Shown: in pieces, positions 22,188 through 32,738 of the stretch
Layout: the number at the start of each line of letters is the position of its first letter
Position numbering within the stretch: the stretch's first letter is position 1
Made by a program: the position numbers and the translations under genes
DNA from: Pestalotiopsis fici W106-1
Taxonomy: Eukaryota; Ascomycota; Sordariomycetes; Amphisphaeriales; Sporocadaceae
Assembly: GCF_000516985.1 (NCBI RefSeq)
Contig: NW_006917091.1
Span: 7,045,521 to 7,109,520 of the forward strand
Length of the DNA: 64,000 nt
Direction of reading: 5' to 3'
Notes under the pieces: model-generated
Seen by the model: only the letters and a program-made list of their open reading frames with translations
Database searches by the model: none
What the model was told of the DNA's origin: nothing

Positions 22188-25100
22188 ATTAAAAGTTTTA
22201 GTGCCTTTGCTAAAGCTACGAAAATAATAACTACGAAAGAAGCCGGAATCGGCTTAACGGCATCGTTAAAAATAACTTCCGATTAGAATAATTAGGAATA
22301 TGCGTTTTAAATCTAGGTATAAATTACCGGATTAATTAATTATTTTAAAAATAAGACGATTTTAATTAGAATTTTAGTCGAACCGGATATTAAAAAGATT
22401 AAATATATAAAAATCGCGGTAGCGATTTTTAAAGCTATAAACGAAAGCGACGATCCGAATATTTAAAATAAAGAAAATAGGGAATGGACGATAACGGATT
22501 TTACCGAAAAAGGTTAAAAGTCGTTTAACCTCGATTATAATTATTATAAAATAAAGAAAATTATATATACTAAGCAATATATAGCGATTAAAAAAATTAC
22601 GAAATAAATAATTATTACGATTTTTTTAAATTTTTTTTTTACGTATTATTTAATTAACGAGCCTTTATATAAATAATACGAAAATTTTAGGGCTCGCTAT
22701 AGTAAATTAGCTTTAAATAATAAAAAAAAAATAAAAAAATAGTATTTCGAAGCTTTTAAGCTTTTAAAAATATTAAAAAAAGCTATAAATTAGGTTAATA
22801 AATAAGAAATAATTATAACGAAAGCCTAAGCAAAATAAATAATTAAAATATAAAATAATTCAGTTTAGGCTATAAATTTTTTAAATACCGTTATTTTAAT
22901 TATATTATAATAAGCTGCCTTTTATTAAATTTATAAAAAATAAAATATTTTAAATAAAAATTTAGAATATCGGGTAATAAATAATAATTTCCGTAAAAGC
23001 TTAAATATTTAATAGCCGATTAGGCTAAAAATTAAAAAAAACGCTTTCGCAATTTACGTTAATAAAGCTAATAAATAGCCTTAAAACGGATAAAATAAAA
23101 ACGCTTACCTTATTAAAAATTAAATGCTTTCCCGATTAAATGCGGCTAATTTACGTAAAAAAAAAAATAAATTATTTATAATAAAAGGCAAAAGGATATT
23201 AAATACTTTATTTGCTATTTTTTTTACGCTTTTAATTTATATTTTTACGTATTTTCAAAAAAAGCTTATTTAAATTTCGTCCTTAAAAATAAAATATAAG
23301 CACGAATAAATAAAGCTTTTAAAAAAGACTTTAATTTATAAAAGCAGGTTTATAATATAAAAAGGATTAAAATTAGCTAAATTAATATATTACGAATAAC
23401 TAAAAAAAAAATCGCTTCCGATTAATATAAATTAATAGGACGGACGATTAGTAATAAATATATAAAGCAATTTTATAATATTTATAAAAAATTATTTTTT
23501 GCGCTATTTAGTTATTTTAGATTTAGCGATAATAATTTTAATTATAAATATAAAAATAAAGCTTATTAATTATAAATAAGCTTTTAATTATAATTTTATT
23601 TAGTTAAGCGACCGGAAATTATTTATTTACGGGTACGGTATAATAATTATATAGCTCGGATTTAAAGTATTATTATTAAATAATATAATTTATTATTTTA
23701 AATTATTAATTATATTAGTATTACTCCGTTAATTACGAAAACGAAAATATTATTAGGATAATAAAAATAACCTTATAATATTACGCAAAAAAAAAATTTT
23801 TTAATTAGCATATTCTAAAATTAATACGGATAATACGTTTTCGAATATAAATTTTACGAATTATTTTTAGCGTTATTTATTATTTACCGGAAAAAATATA
23901 TAATATAAATAAAAAGGCTATTATTAATTAAAAAAGCTATACGATAATATTATAAAATGGGATATTTAGGCCCGGCAGCTTTCGAATATTTTATTTATTT
24001 ATTTTAAAAAGTAAAAATTAAAAGACTAATTATAATAAAATATAAAGCCTGCGTATTTATAAAAATTACGCGTTAATTACGGTAAACGCTACGGCTAATT
24101 AACGAAAATTATAGCGAATAATTAGCTATAAATTTTTATAATTATATTAAAAAAATCGAAAATTATATATCCTAAATACTAATTATTTATCGGCAAACGG
24201 GATATATATAGGATTATTATTTTACGGAAAGGATTATTATTATATTAATTAACGCTTTCTAATCGTTTTTAGGCATAATAAAGATTTAATATAATATTAA
24301 AATTAAAATTATCGAATATAATAACAAAATTACCGAAATTAAATAGGTAATCGGAAAATATTTTAAAAATAAATATATTAAATTTAAGCTTTTAGCATTA
24401 TATATATAAGCCTAAAATAAAGCTGCTAAACGCTTAAAAGGTATAATTAAAAAAAACGTATAATATATACCGGCGTAAAACTCCTTTATTAATTTTAGCC
24501 TAAAATCGGCAAAACCGCGGTATACCTATATAATTATACGCCGAATTATAATTCCCGATAGCGTATATTATATATAAAATTTTATAAAATAGTTGCGAAA
24601 GCAAAAGGAGTCCTAAATCCGAGTTATAAGCCTAATTAGATTTATTTTAAAATATTCGGATATAAAGCGTATATAATAACGCTAACGGTATAATAAAAAT
24701 TCGGCCGTTTATAACGATTAACACTTAAGGCATAAATAAAATATTTAATCGGATATAGGTTATTTAATATTTATAAGATTTAGATTTTTAATCGGAATAA
24801 ATTAATTAATATAAAAAATATAATTATAAACGAAAAAAAATTATACGATAAAAAATAGGATATATTTCAAAATAAGCTTTTAAATACTAATACTTAATTT
24901 ATCGCCGATTTCGTAATTAATTACGCAATATTTAAGGACGAGATCTTATAAAAACTAAAAAGTAAAAAAACCGCCGCAAAAAATTTCCTGCTAGGCGATA
25001 ATTAAAATAATTAAAAAGAAAGTAATAATTAAAAAAATAAAAAAATAGCGCTAAATAAAAGGAATAAATAATACCTTTTTATTACCGCAAAATTTACCTT

Positions 25101-26974
25101 TTAAACTTTATTATAAATACCTTTATTAGCTTTATTAATATATAATATAAAGGCGATTACGATTAAAGATATAGCGCTATTAAAAAAAGGACCTAAAATA
25201 GTTTTATAATAAGCAGTTTTTTTAGCTAATTATAAAGCTATTTTTAAAATAAAATAAAATAATAATTAAGACGATAAAGCGAAGCTAAAACGTTTTTTTC
25301 GTTAAAAGGTAAAAATTTATAAAGCGGAAATTTTAGCTTCCCTTAAATAATATTATAAATTATATTATTATCCGTTTAGTAAATTATTTTTTTAAATAAA
25401 AGCTAATTATTTATAAAATTATAAAAATATGCGATTTTAAACCGAAATTAATAAAAAGGATTTACGAATAAAAGGTAAATAGATTTTTAATTATATATAA
25501 ATATATATATATAAATTCGATAAATACGGGAAATTTTAAAAATATAAGGCAAAATTCGTTATTTACGGTAATTAATAGGCGAAGTCCTAAAATTAGGAAA
25601 TTTATACGGCTATATTAGCTAAAAGATTATTTCGCATTTTAATCGCGATTATAGTAAAATTCGATTTTAAATTAATATAATACGATATAATAAATACGTT
25701 TATATACGCTTTTATCGATTAAAATATATTTATAAAAATGCCGGATAAATATCGAAAAAAAATATTATATTATTATTAAATAAAGCATTTTATAAATTAC
25801 GGATATTACCGTTATTATAATAAAAAGAATTTATAAAAATTTTAGCCAAAATCGGTTATACCTAGATATTATATAAGCTTTGCGTATTTATTAATAAAAG
25901 AGTGCTAATTTTTTTTTACGTTAACGATATAATTATCGCATATAAAAATAAAAATAAAAAAGCTATTAATTATTTAATATAATATTTTATAAAAAAATAT
26001 AAAATTAATAATAGCGAGCTAATATAATAGTTTTTCGGGATAGAAATAATTAAAAATCGTATATTTAAAATAATTTGGCTGTTTTAAAGGGCTTATTTTA
26101 AAAAAATCGCTAAGCTTATAAATAAATAAAAGATTTATGCGACGTTAATAAGTTACGAAAAATTTATGTTTTAATTAATTATAGCGCTTTTATATAAAAT
26201 ATAAAAATATTAAAAAAAAATCGGATTATTATTATTTGCGGCTATATTTATAAAGCTAGATATTATATTCGTAATAGCTAAATTAGCTCGATTCCTTAAT
26301 AATTTAAGCTAAATATATTAAAAAGCTGCTAATCGAGCTTTAATTTACCTAATTAATACTAAAAAACTTTCGCTTAAAATCGAAAGATTTTTTAATCTAA
26401 TAATTGCTAATAACGCATTATTTGCCGATAATAATATCGATCGCAAAAATACCTAAATATTCGTTATAAAGCTATTCGGAGGATTAATTAATTAGCGATT
26501 AAATAAATAAAATATAATTATTACTTTTATTATAAAAGCTGAGTTATTTGCCTTAATATAAGCTGCTAAAAAGATATTATTCGTTAGCCGATTATTAAAA
26601 AAATTATTAATATAATTGGATAATAGCATTATTATTATTAAGTATAATAATAAATAAATTATTAATTTAATTAACGCTAAGATCGCGTTATTAAAAATAA
26701 AACTCCGTTATATAGATATTTATAATTATTAGCTGCGGTAAAAAGCTTAAAAAAAGGATTAGAGTTATTTATAAACTTTTAAATAAGATAATAATAAATA
26801 AATTAACGAAAAGCTTGCTAATAGGAAAATAACAGAATTTTCTATAATAAATAAGATTTAAAATTGCTTATCGTAATTAAAACGAATAGCCTTAGAAAAA
26901 GCTATATTTTGCTAATTAGCAATTTTAATTTAAATATGGTTAAATTTACGATAGATTATGGATTTAAGGGGGTG

Positions 26975-27207
26975 TGTTAGATAGTGGATTATGGTTTTTA
27001 TATACTGGCGTGTGCTTAAGTATACGGATTAACATTATGGTGTTTAGATAAATGTACGAGACCTCCTGGGGATTAGCCGGGGCCACCTAAATAAGCGTAC
27101 ACCTTATTAAAATTAAAAGGCGCAGAATATAAATCAATATATTATATAATTAACACCAATATCAGACCAGTTTAAACTCTAATAGGAAAGCACCACCTTG
27201 ATTAACA
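26975..27207 (+). repeat. 3' LTR of Copia element (233 bp)
   Basis: Begins TGTTAG and ends TTAACA, followed by the ACTAG duplication. Its inner ~50 bp are RIP-altered, whereas most of the remaining ~175 bp keep C and G residues that are T and A in the 5' LTR. Confidence 0.9.
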
Positions 27208-27212
27208 ACTAG
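27208..27212. repeat. Target-site duplication ACTAG, right copy
   Basis: Matches 21950-21954 and lies directly after the terminal CA of the 3' LTR. Confidence 0.9.
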
Positions 27213-27579
27213 TTTGTTGGGACCTTGTCGAATGATGGGACCTTGGAAGATCTTTAGCAATGATCCGTCTCTCTGTAATACGTCGAGCTGCTCGTCTACT
27301 GACCATATTTGGTGTGGTCGTGCCACGTCCTAATGTGAAGTTCCTTGCTAAATGCACCCAAGCCGCCGTAAAGATCAGAGACTTTGGCGAGGAGCGGCCC
27401 AGGATATCTTGCCAAGGGGTGAAACAACAGACGATAGCTGCCCACAGAAAACAGCTGAACAAGAAATACAATCAATCATCAGAAGGTTCAAGTATTCTCA
27501 GCTGTGAAGCACTTACATATGTTAGCAGGGCGAGTATGCTGTATTTGGCGATTGCCTGGAGTGTATCGAGGAAAGCCAT
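27208..27579 (-). pseudogene. Cytochrome P450, N-terminal part of the same split gene
   Basis: Reverse-strand exon 1 (27579-27517), exon 2 (27454-27304) and the first part of exon 3 (27241-27208), separated by introns of 62 nt (GTAAGT to CAG) and 62 nt (GTCAGT to AAG). It encodes a membrane anchor (AIAKYSILALLTYLFSV) and the N-terminal P450 signature YRLLFHPLARYPGPLLAKVS, followed by GPIIRQGPNKLV, which continues in frame across the insertion into FNSVQAAN on the far side. No other lesion was seen, so the Copia insertion is the sole evident disruption. A truncated protein might still be made but would lack the heme-binding domain. Confidence 0.85.
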
Positions 27580-28299
27580 GGCGCGCTTAGCTCAGTGTAG
27601 CGCTTGGCTTAGTGTTGAAACTCCACTGACAATTCGAATACACTACTACGGCGCCGTCTTTTGCAGGCCAATGCGCACCTCTCTTGGGGAAGTTCTATTG
27701 TAGCAGATCAGGCAAGATAACGAAGAAGCCAGGAAGAGCTTGAAGCATTTTAGAGAGACATGGCTTGTTACGCTCGCAAGGGTGGATCGAGGCAGGGATG
27801 ACAACAAGGGGAATAAAGGTGTTGGTTCATGCGGACCTGAGGGCCTTCAGAAGAGGGCAGACAGGGTAACCAACCAACCATGTCTGGAACATTACATACA
27901 AGTGCTGCTGCTGCTGCTGCTACTTTGGTAAGGATCCCAATCAAGCAGCCTGCCCACATGCTGAGGGGAGACTGCGACCAACATCAGAGCAGCATCTATC
28001 CCAGTGCATACGTCGTTCATTCACTTTTCATTGGAACCTCGGGGGCGCGTGGATTGCCTGTTTGCTGGGTAGCGGCCAAGTTCTCTGGGGAGGATCAATC
28101 TGCAGTGAGTGAGGGGGCCGTCAGTGGGAGGGAGCATAGAGGCCCTGGGAAATTTGCACAACCGCCAAAGAAAGCCCAGATATAGTGGTACTTGCTCCAC
28201 TGCGAGACTGCTGAATACTTGCCTGACTACAGAGTGATGCATATACAACCATTAGGCAAATATTTACTAGCCCAGGATTTGACCCAGCAGCCTGTCCTA
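27580..28299. other. Intergenic, no gene recognised
   Basis: Upstream flank of the P450 gene. A short CTG repeat occurs near 27902-27920. No gene is recognised. Confidence 0.5.
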
Positions 28300-28499
28300 T
28301 CCTATAAAAGTCGGATATGGCGCCAATGTTGCCCAGCGCCCTTCATTTCGGGCTTCATGCTCCACTATAGACTACATACATATACCTTTCTCTACTCCCA
28401 TAGATACATACAAATACTTAACCAACTAATCAATCACTTCACTCACCATAACCTCGTTCATCTCAACAGCCAAGACTATAGCTCACAGAATATGAAAAT
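28300..28499 (+). promoter_or_regulatory. Orphan promoter-like sequence with TATA box and CA-rich leader
   Basis: A TATA box (ctataaaag near 28300) is followed by about 160 nt of G-poor, CA/CT-rich sequence and an ATG at 28500, the usual layout of a fungal promoter and 5' leader. Downstream only a very short frame is open, so the gene it once served may be lost or unrecognised. Confidence 0.35.
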
Positions 28500-28622
28500 A
28501 TGGAAGGGCACAATGGATTAGCCAATGGGCTGTCTAATGGGTTGCTAAATGGTGTATCAAATGGCATTGAAGGCCTACAGGATTATAGTGCGGATGGCAA
28601 ACTGTGTTGGTTTCGAAGATAA
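28500..28622 (+). other. Short ORF with Asn-Gly repeats, possible gene remnant
   Basis: Forty codons starting MEGHNGLANGLSNGLLNG, then a TAA. The repeating NGL/NGV/NGI pattern is not random-looking. The same frame stays open after the stop, from about 28623 to 29043, but without a recognisable domain. It could be a gene inactivated by a nonsense change, the first exon of an unrecognised gene, or a small peptide gene. Confidence 0.25.
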
Positions 28623-29778
28623 GCACAATATCAAGTTTCGCTATCACTTGGGGATAGTATTGGAGGAATGGTTGATTCAATAGTCATTGTCAAAGGCAAG
28701 CAGCATCTATTGAAAAGTCTCTCAGGGTCTCAAACCTGGAGAATGCCGGAATTGGAAGAGCACTATCCGGCTGCTGCTGCAATTGTTGACTTGTTTGTGA
28801 CCGCAATGTATCATTCATGGATCCGGCGGCGGACGGACCGGTCGGATAATCATGATCAAAGCCAAGATTCATTTGCACGGTCCAAATTTGTGTATCGCAA
28901 GGTACAAGAAGGGAGTAATACGAGTTTACTGCCGCTCTATACGGAAGTTTCGCGGCTCGGAGTTAAGCAACATTCATTCCACTTTGTTGATGTGTATCGA
29001 TTTTTGGTCCACCGCCAGTTTGAAATGCAAGTAACATCCCAATAGGTGGGTATTCAAATGATGCAGCTGCCAGTGCCAAAAAGCCCCATGTTTATCGTTA
29101 TGCTCACCTGCAGTGTTATGCGCACTACCATCTTATGCTTACTCACAACTAACTACCACTTTTCACATGTGCCATCGCTGGTAACCGTGAGATATTAACA
29201 ACATATGTAAATGCTTCCTTTTCCTTGCAAGCTCTTGGACGCCGTGCGTATCAGAGTTCCGGCAACGAACGCCGGCAACAAACACCGTGGTGATGAGAAT
29301 TAGAAAGGCGTTCGTAGATCGACTGAAGCTTTACAGTATTTGCGGAAGTTGTCCGTGTGGGTAGGAGCTTTAGAATACTACAGGCATAAATTAAAGGTAC
29401 ACCCTGAGAGACTATTCTACGAGATGCACATATTTCATTACGCCATGGGAGGTAGGGTGTTTTCAAGCAAAATCCTCAAGGCAAGCAACACGGAGACTCG
29501 GATGAATAGAGCGTTATTGAGCATCCGGCTTATAAATCACAAAGATCCCGCGCGAAACGCCGAGTCTAGCGAGCGAGGCCACAATCTCAGCCCGCGAGCT
29601 CAGGATGAGACATTGATTTATAAAGTAGGTACTGTCAGTTCCTATTTCCTATGGACATTTGACATCCCAACGCAGACTTTTATTGTTGCATTTGTTGCCG
29701 TTTTGAAGCTTATCGAGTATCCTGGGACATCTTTGCAGTTATTCAACTTTAGTAAACTAGATCCACAAGCCAATCAGT
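28623..29778. other. Intergenic, no gene recognised
   Basis: Open frames at 28668-29043 and 29340-29810 have no domain signature; the latter lacks an ATG at its start and runs into the dehydrogenase gene in another frame. Confidence 0.45.
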
Positions 29779-30809
29779 ATGCCTTCATACGTTATCACGG
29801 GAGCCTCTAGGGGTTTAGGAGTAAGTTTAAGCAACCGCCAGCCCAAACTTTCTGACCGTCTGCACTAGTTTGAACATGTCCGTCAGCTCTCTGCTGATCC
29901 CAACAACTTGATCGTCGGCCTTGCGCGAGACAGAGATGCTACTATCAAGAAGGTCAAGGAGGAGCTAGGAGAAAAGCCGAATGTCTTTATCCTCCGTGGA
30001 GACTTGCACGATAGGGACAGTCTGAAGGCAAGTTCCATACGTATATACGTGCGTAGTATTTTCTACCTTCTAACACTCTTTAATTAGCAAGCCGCCGCCG
30101 ACAGCTTTCCTATCCTCGACGGCAAGTTGGATTATCTCATCGCCAATGCCGGTGTTGCTTCCAAATTCGACTCATACACCAACCTCGGAGAGCAGTATGT
30201 TTACGCCAACCTATCTAAGTGGGCATAATAAAAGCTAACGTACCATTCAATAGAGGAGATGACCCTGATGGCCTCGAAAGGGAGTACCTGTCTCTCCACA
30301 AGACCAACGTCATTGGCAACATCAATCTTATCAATTCCTTCATGCCACAGGTTTTGGCCGGGAGAGAGAAGAAAGTTATTGCCATTTCCAGTGGTCTATC
30401 GGATTTCGATGCCGTGAGAAAGCTGGACCTCGATACTGCTCCTCTTTACGCCATTTCTAAAGCAGCACTGAACATGGTTGTGGCCAAATTTCAGAGCCAG
30501 TACAAGCCCGACGGTGTCCTGTTCTTGTCCATCTGTCCGGGCATGGTTGATGTGGGTCAGTACTCGAAAGGTATGCACCCCTCTTGTTTCTGACACGAAA
30601 TAATCTCACCTTTGACTACAGCAACCCCAGTGCAGCTGCAGAGGATCCAGAAAATGGTTGGAAAGTTTCACGAGTTCTATCCTCACTTCCCCGGTCCAGC
30701 CACCCCCGCCCAAGCTATCCGAGATGTAATTTCAGTCTATCAAAAGGCAGATCTCGAGAACTACGCCGGCGACTTTGTGTCGCACCATGGGAATAAGGAG
30801 TGGCTCTGA
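29779..30809 (+). CDS. Short-chain dehydrogenase/reductase, 5 exons, 270 aa
   Basis: NAD(P)-dependent oxidoreductase of the classical SDR type, probably cytosolic. Exons are 29779-29820, 29869-30027, 30088-30194, 30254-30570 and 30622-30809; together they give one frame. The coenzyme-binding TGASRGLG is at residues 8-15, an NAG motif follows, and the catalytic Ser and YAISK (Tyr-x3-Lys) lie in exon 4. The total of 270 residues is normal for the family. Intron 2 has a GC donor (AAG/GCAAGT) with a good CTAAC branch and TAG acceptor, and keeping it as an intron is needed for the frame. The substrate is unknown. A P450 and other accessory genes are near, but no pathway can be inferred. Confidence 0.85.
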
Positions 30810-31442
30810 GTGATAGGATGCCCACGTGACCAAGGACTAGCATGTCAACCACAGAACACCAATAATCATCACGAAAGGCAGACAAATCAGAGAATTTCTT
30901 GTATGAGGCTTTATTGACTTCTCAACGATGAAGCATCATCTCTATCTACCAAGTGTTCCATAGTCCTAGGACCATTGGAGACACCAAAACCACAAAACCA
31001 CAAAACCGCAAAACCATTGTCTGTATAGGATCCATCCTTGTGTGGTCCTGAAAAACCCCAATCTTGCAACCTAATTGATCGATTCCTCCCTCGCGATCTC
31101 AAGAATGTCCATATCCATGTCCATTTTCCTGTATCCGTGTGTGTGTTGTCGTATCGAAAGGTGCCATTGCCATGAAAGAAACAAACGTCGAGTGTGACAC
31201 CAGAAAAGTAGAAACGAGTGTACTTGGGTCGATCCCTTGAAACAAAAACCAGAAAGACAACGCAAAGTCGAGAAACATTTCGGGTATCATTGTGAGGTCA
31301 CCAGCTGAAGAGAAGAATGCCTCGTGGAAACCAATCGCTGAGGGGTCGCATCGTCATCATCGTGAGTCGTGAAAGTCGTGTGTAGCTGAAAGATCACGGG
31401 AAAAGAAACGTCAACTACCAACAGGCAGTATCTTGTCCCTGT
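30810..31442. other. Intergenic between convergent genes
   Basis: Contains the 3' flanks of the dehydrogenase and the RNA-binding protein gene. A short run of ccacaaaac repeats is at 30985-31015. No gene is recognised. Confidence 0.5.
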
Positions 31443-32738
31443 CTAGTAGTTGCGGGGGTAGCGGCTACTGTGAGGATTGTAGCTGGAGTTGCCTCCGCGG
31501 GGACCAAAGGCTCCAGTGTTGCCGGATCGGCAGGAGTCGTAGGAGAAGTCCTTGTCGGCGCGAGAGTGACCATAGGTATTGTTGCCATAACCGTTGCCAC
31601 CAAGGCCACTGTAAGAACCACCGGCGGGACCCATGTGATGACCGCGCTGGTAGGGGCCATGGTGATTACCGCCATTGTAGCTCATGGAGGAGTTCTCGTT
31701 GGCGTAGCCGCCGCCATAGTTGGCACTGTAGGTGCCGTTGCCATACGAGACAATGGCGTTGTTGCTATTGCTGTAGTGAGGACCGCTGTACTGGTCCTCC
31801 AGGATGCTGTCGAATCGTTCAAAGCGACGGCGGCGGTGGGAACGGAATGCGCCTCCGTTCAGGTCGTCCTGGCGGAACGCAACGCCCTTGGGCAGACCAG
31901 GGCGACAGACCAGCTTGCGATCCATATGCATAACACCACCCAGACGCTGGATAGCAGCATCTGCTTCTCTGGCATCTCCGTAAGTGACGAAGACGTAGCC
32001 CTTGTTGGGCATCTCGGGCGGGCCATCCTGCTGCTGGTACTCTTCGTAGCCATAAGCTACGTTGGCATCGGCCAAGTAGCCGTGCTGATCGACAGGTGCC
32101 TCCAACGGGCCTTCGCTGTATGGCATGTAAATCTTTTCTACCGTATGGTAGACTCCGTACTGGCGGAGTAGGCGCTTGACCTGGAAGCGGTTGACGCTGT
32201 ACTTGAGGTTGCCAATGTAGATTCGGCGGCCCTCAGAGATGGGATCGTCGCCAGCAGCAAGAGTAGACTGGTTGTGGCCAATGACGGAGCCACCGTTGTA
32301 GTTGTTGGCGTAGGAGCCAACAACAGTGTTGCCGCCAAAGTAAGTCTTGACGGGCATCATTCTGCCATCCATGGTGGTGGTGGCAGCAGCAGAATGATAG
32401 CCGTAGGCAGTGGCGTTGTGGCCGAAGACGACAAGGTTGCCGTCATCAGGGTGCTTAGCAGCGTCGGTAGACGACTTCTGCTCAATTGCAGTGTTGGTGG
32501 TGCCCTCAGCCTTGGTAGAGACACGATTCTCTTCATCAGCCTTGGTGGCCATTGCCTCCGGGAGAGAATCCGAGGGGGAGGGGTAGCTGACCGGAGCTTC
32601 CGAACCGGTACCCGGGGCCGGAGCCAGACGGGCAACGGGCTCGGAAACCGAACTCTTGGCCGGAGTAGCAGCGGCAACAGCAGAACTGTCGTCCTCTGGC
32701 ATGAAGTCAGGGGCTGAAGCTCTCAAGTTTGACATCAT
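31443..32738 (-). CDS. Single-RRM RNA-binding protein with Gly/Asn/Tyr-rich tail, 431 aa
   Basis: Predicted RNA-binding protein. The N-terminal ~170 residues are low-complexity. One RRM follows, with RNP2 IYIGNL at 173-178 and RNP1 KGYVFVTY at 246-253. The gap between them is about 73 residues, some 30 more than usual, because a Gln/Tyr/Pro-rich loop (about 208-243) is inserted between strands 2 and 3. After the RRM comes a basic patch (HRRRRFERF) and a C-terminal tail rich in Gly, Asn, Ser and Tyr, the prion-like composition common in granule-forming RNA-binding proteins. It is a single-exon reading frame with two adjacent ATGs at the start. The target RNAs are unknown. Confidence 0.8.
   Translation of the reverse strand: MMSNLRASAPDFMPEDDSSAVAAATPAKSSVSEPVARLAPAPGTGSEAPVSYPSPSDSLPEAMATKADEENRVSTKAEGTTNTAIEQKSSTDAAKHPDDGNLVVFGHNATAYGYHSAAATTTMDGRMMPVKTYFGGNTVVGSYANNYNGGSVIGHNQSTLAAGDDPISEGRRIYIGNLKYSVNRFQVKRLLRQYGVYHTVEKIYMPYSEGPLEAPVDQHGYLADANVAYGYEEYQQQDGPPEMPNKGYVFVTYGDAREADAAIQRLGGVMHMDRKLVCRPGLPKGVAFRQDDLNGGAFRSHRRRRFERFDSILEDQYSGPHYSNSNNAIVSYGNGTYSANYGGGYANENSSMSYNGGNHHGPYQRGHHMGPAGGSYSGLGGNGYGNNTYGHSRADKDFSYDSCRSGNTGAFGPRGGNSSYNPHSSRYPRNY

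Larger units (their letters stand above)
21955..27207 (+). mobile_element. Ty1/Copia LTR retrotransposon, full length, destroyed by RIP (5.25 kb)
   Basis: Two 233-bp LTRs, a purine-rich tract (taaggggg) just before the 3' LTR and a 5-bp target duplication define a complete insertion. The interior is extremely AT-rich with stop codons in every frame and almost no CpA or TpG, the footprint of repeat-induced point mutation. Remnants of pol can still be read on the + strand. A reverse-transcriptase motif FYVxDI (Asp changed to Asn) lies near 25914-25943, FGIEI near 26030-26050, and RNase H traces DNS near 26620 and a YIDI-like block near 26710. RT and RNase H lie next to the 3' LTR with no integrase after them, the Copia order. 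Transcription would be antisense to the P450 gene it interrupts. The element cannot encode functional proteins. Confidence 0.9.

Noticed and set aside
29340..29810. 156-codon open frame overlapping the dehydrogenase start
   Set aside because: It begins at TTG rather than ATG and runs into the clear SDR N-terminus in another frame.
10358..30809. Secondary-metabolite gene cluster (MFS, hydrolase, membrane protein, P450, dehydrogenase)
   Set aside because: No PKS, NRPS, terpene synthase, prenyltransferase or cluster transcription factor was found, and large gene-free gaps separate the genes.
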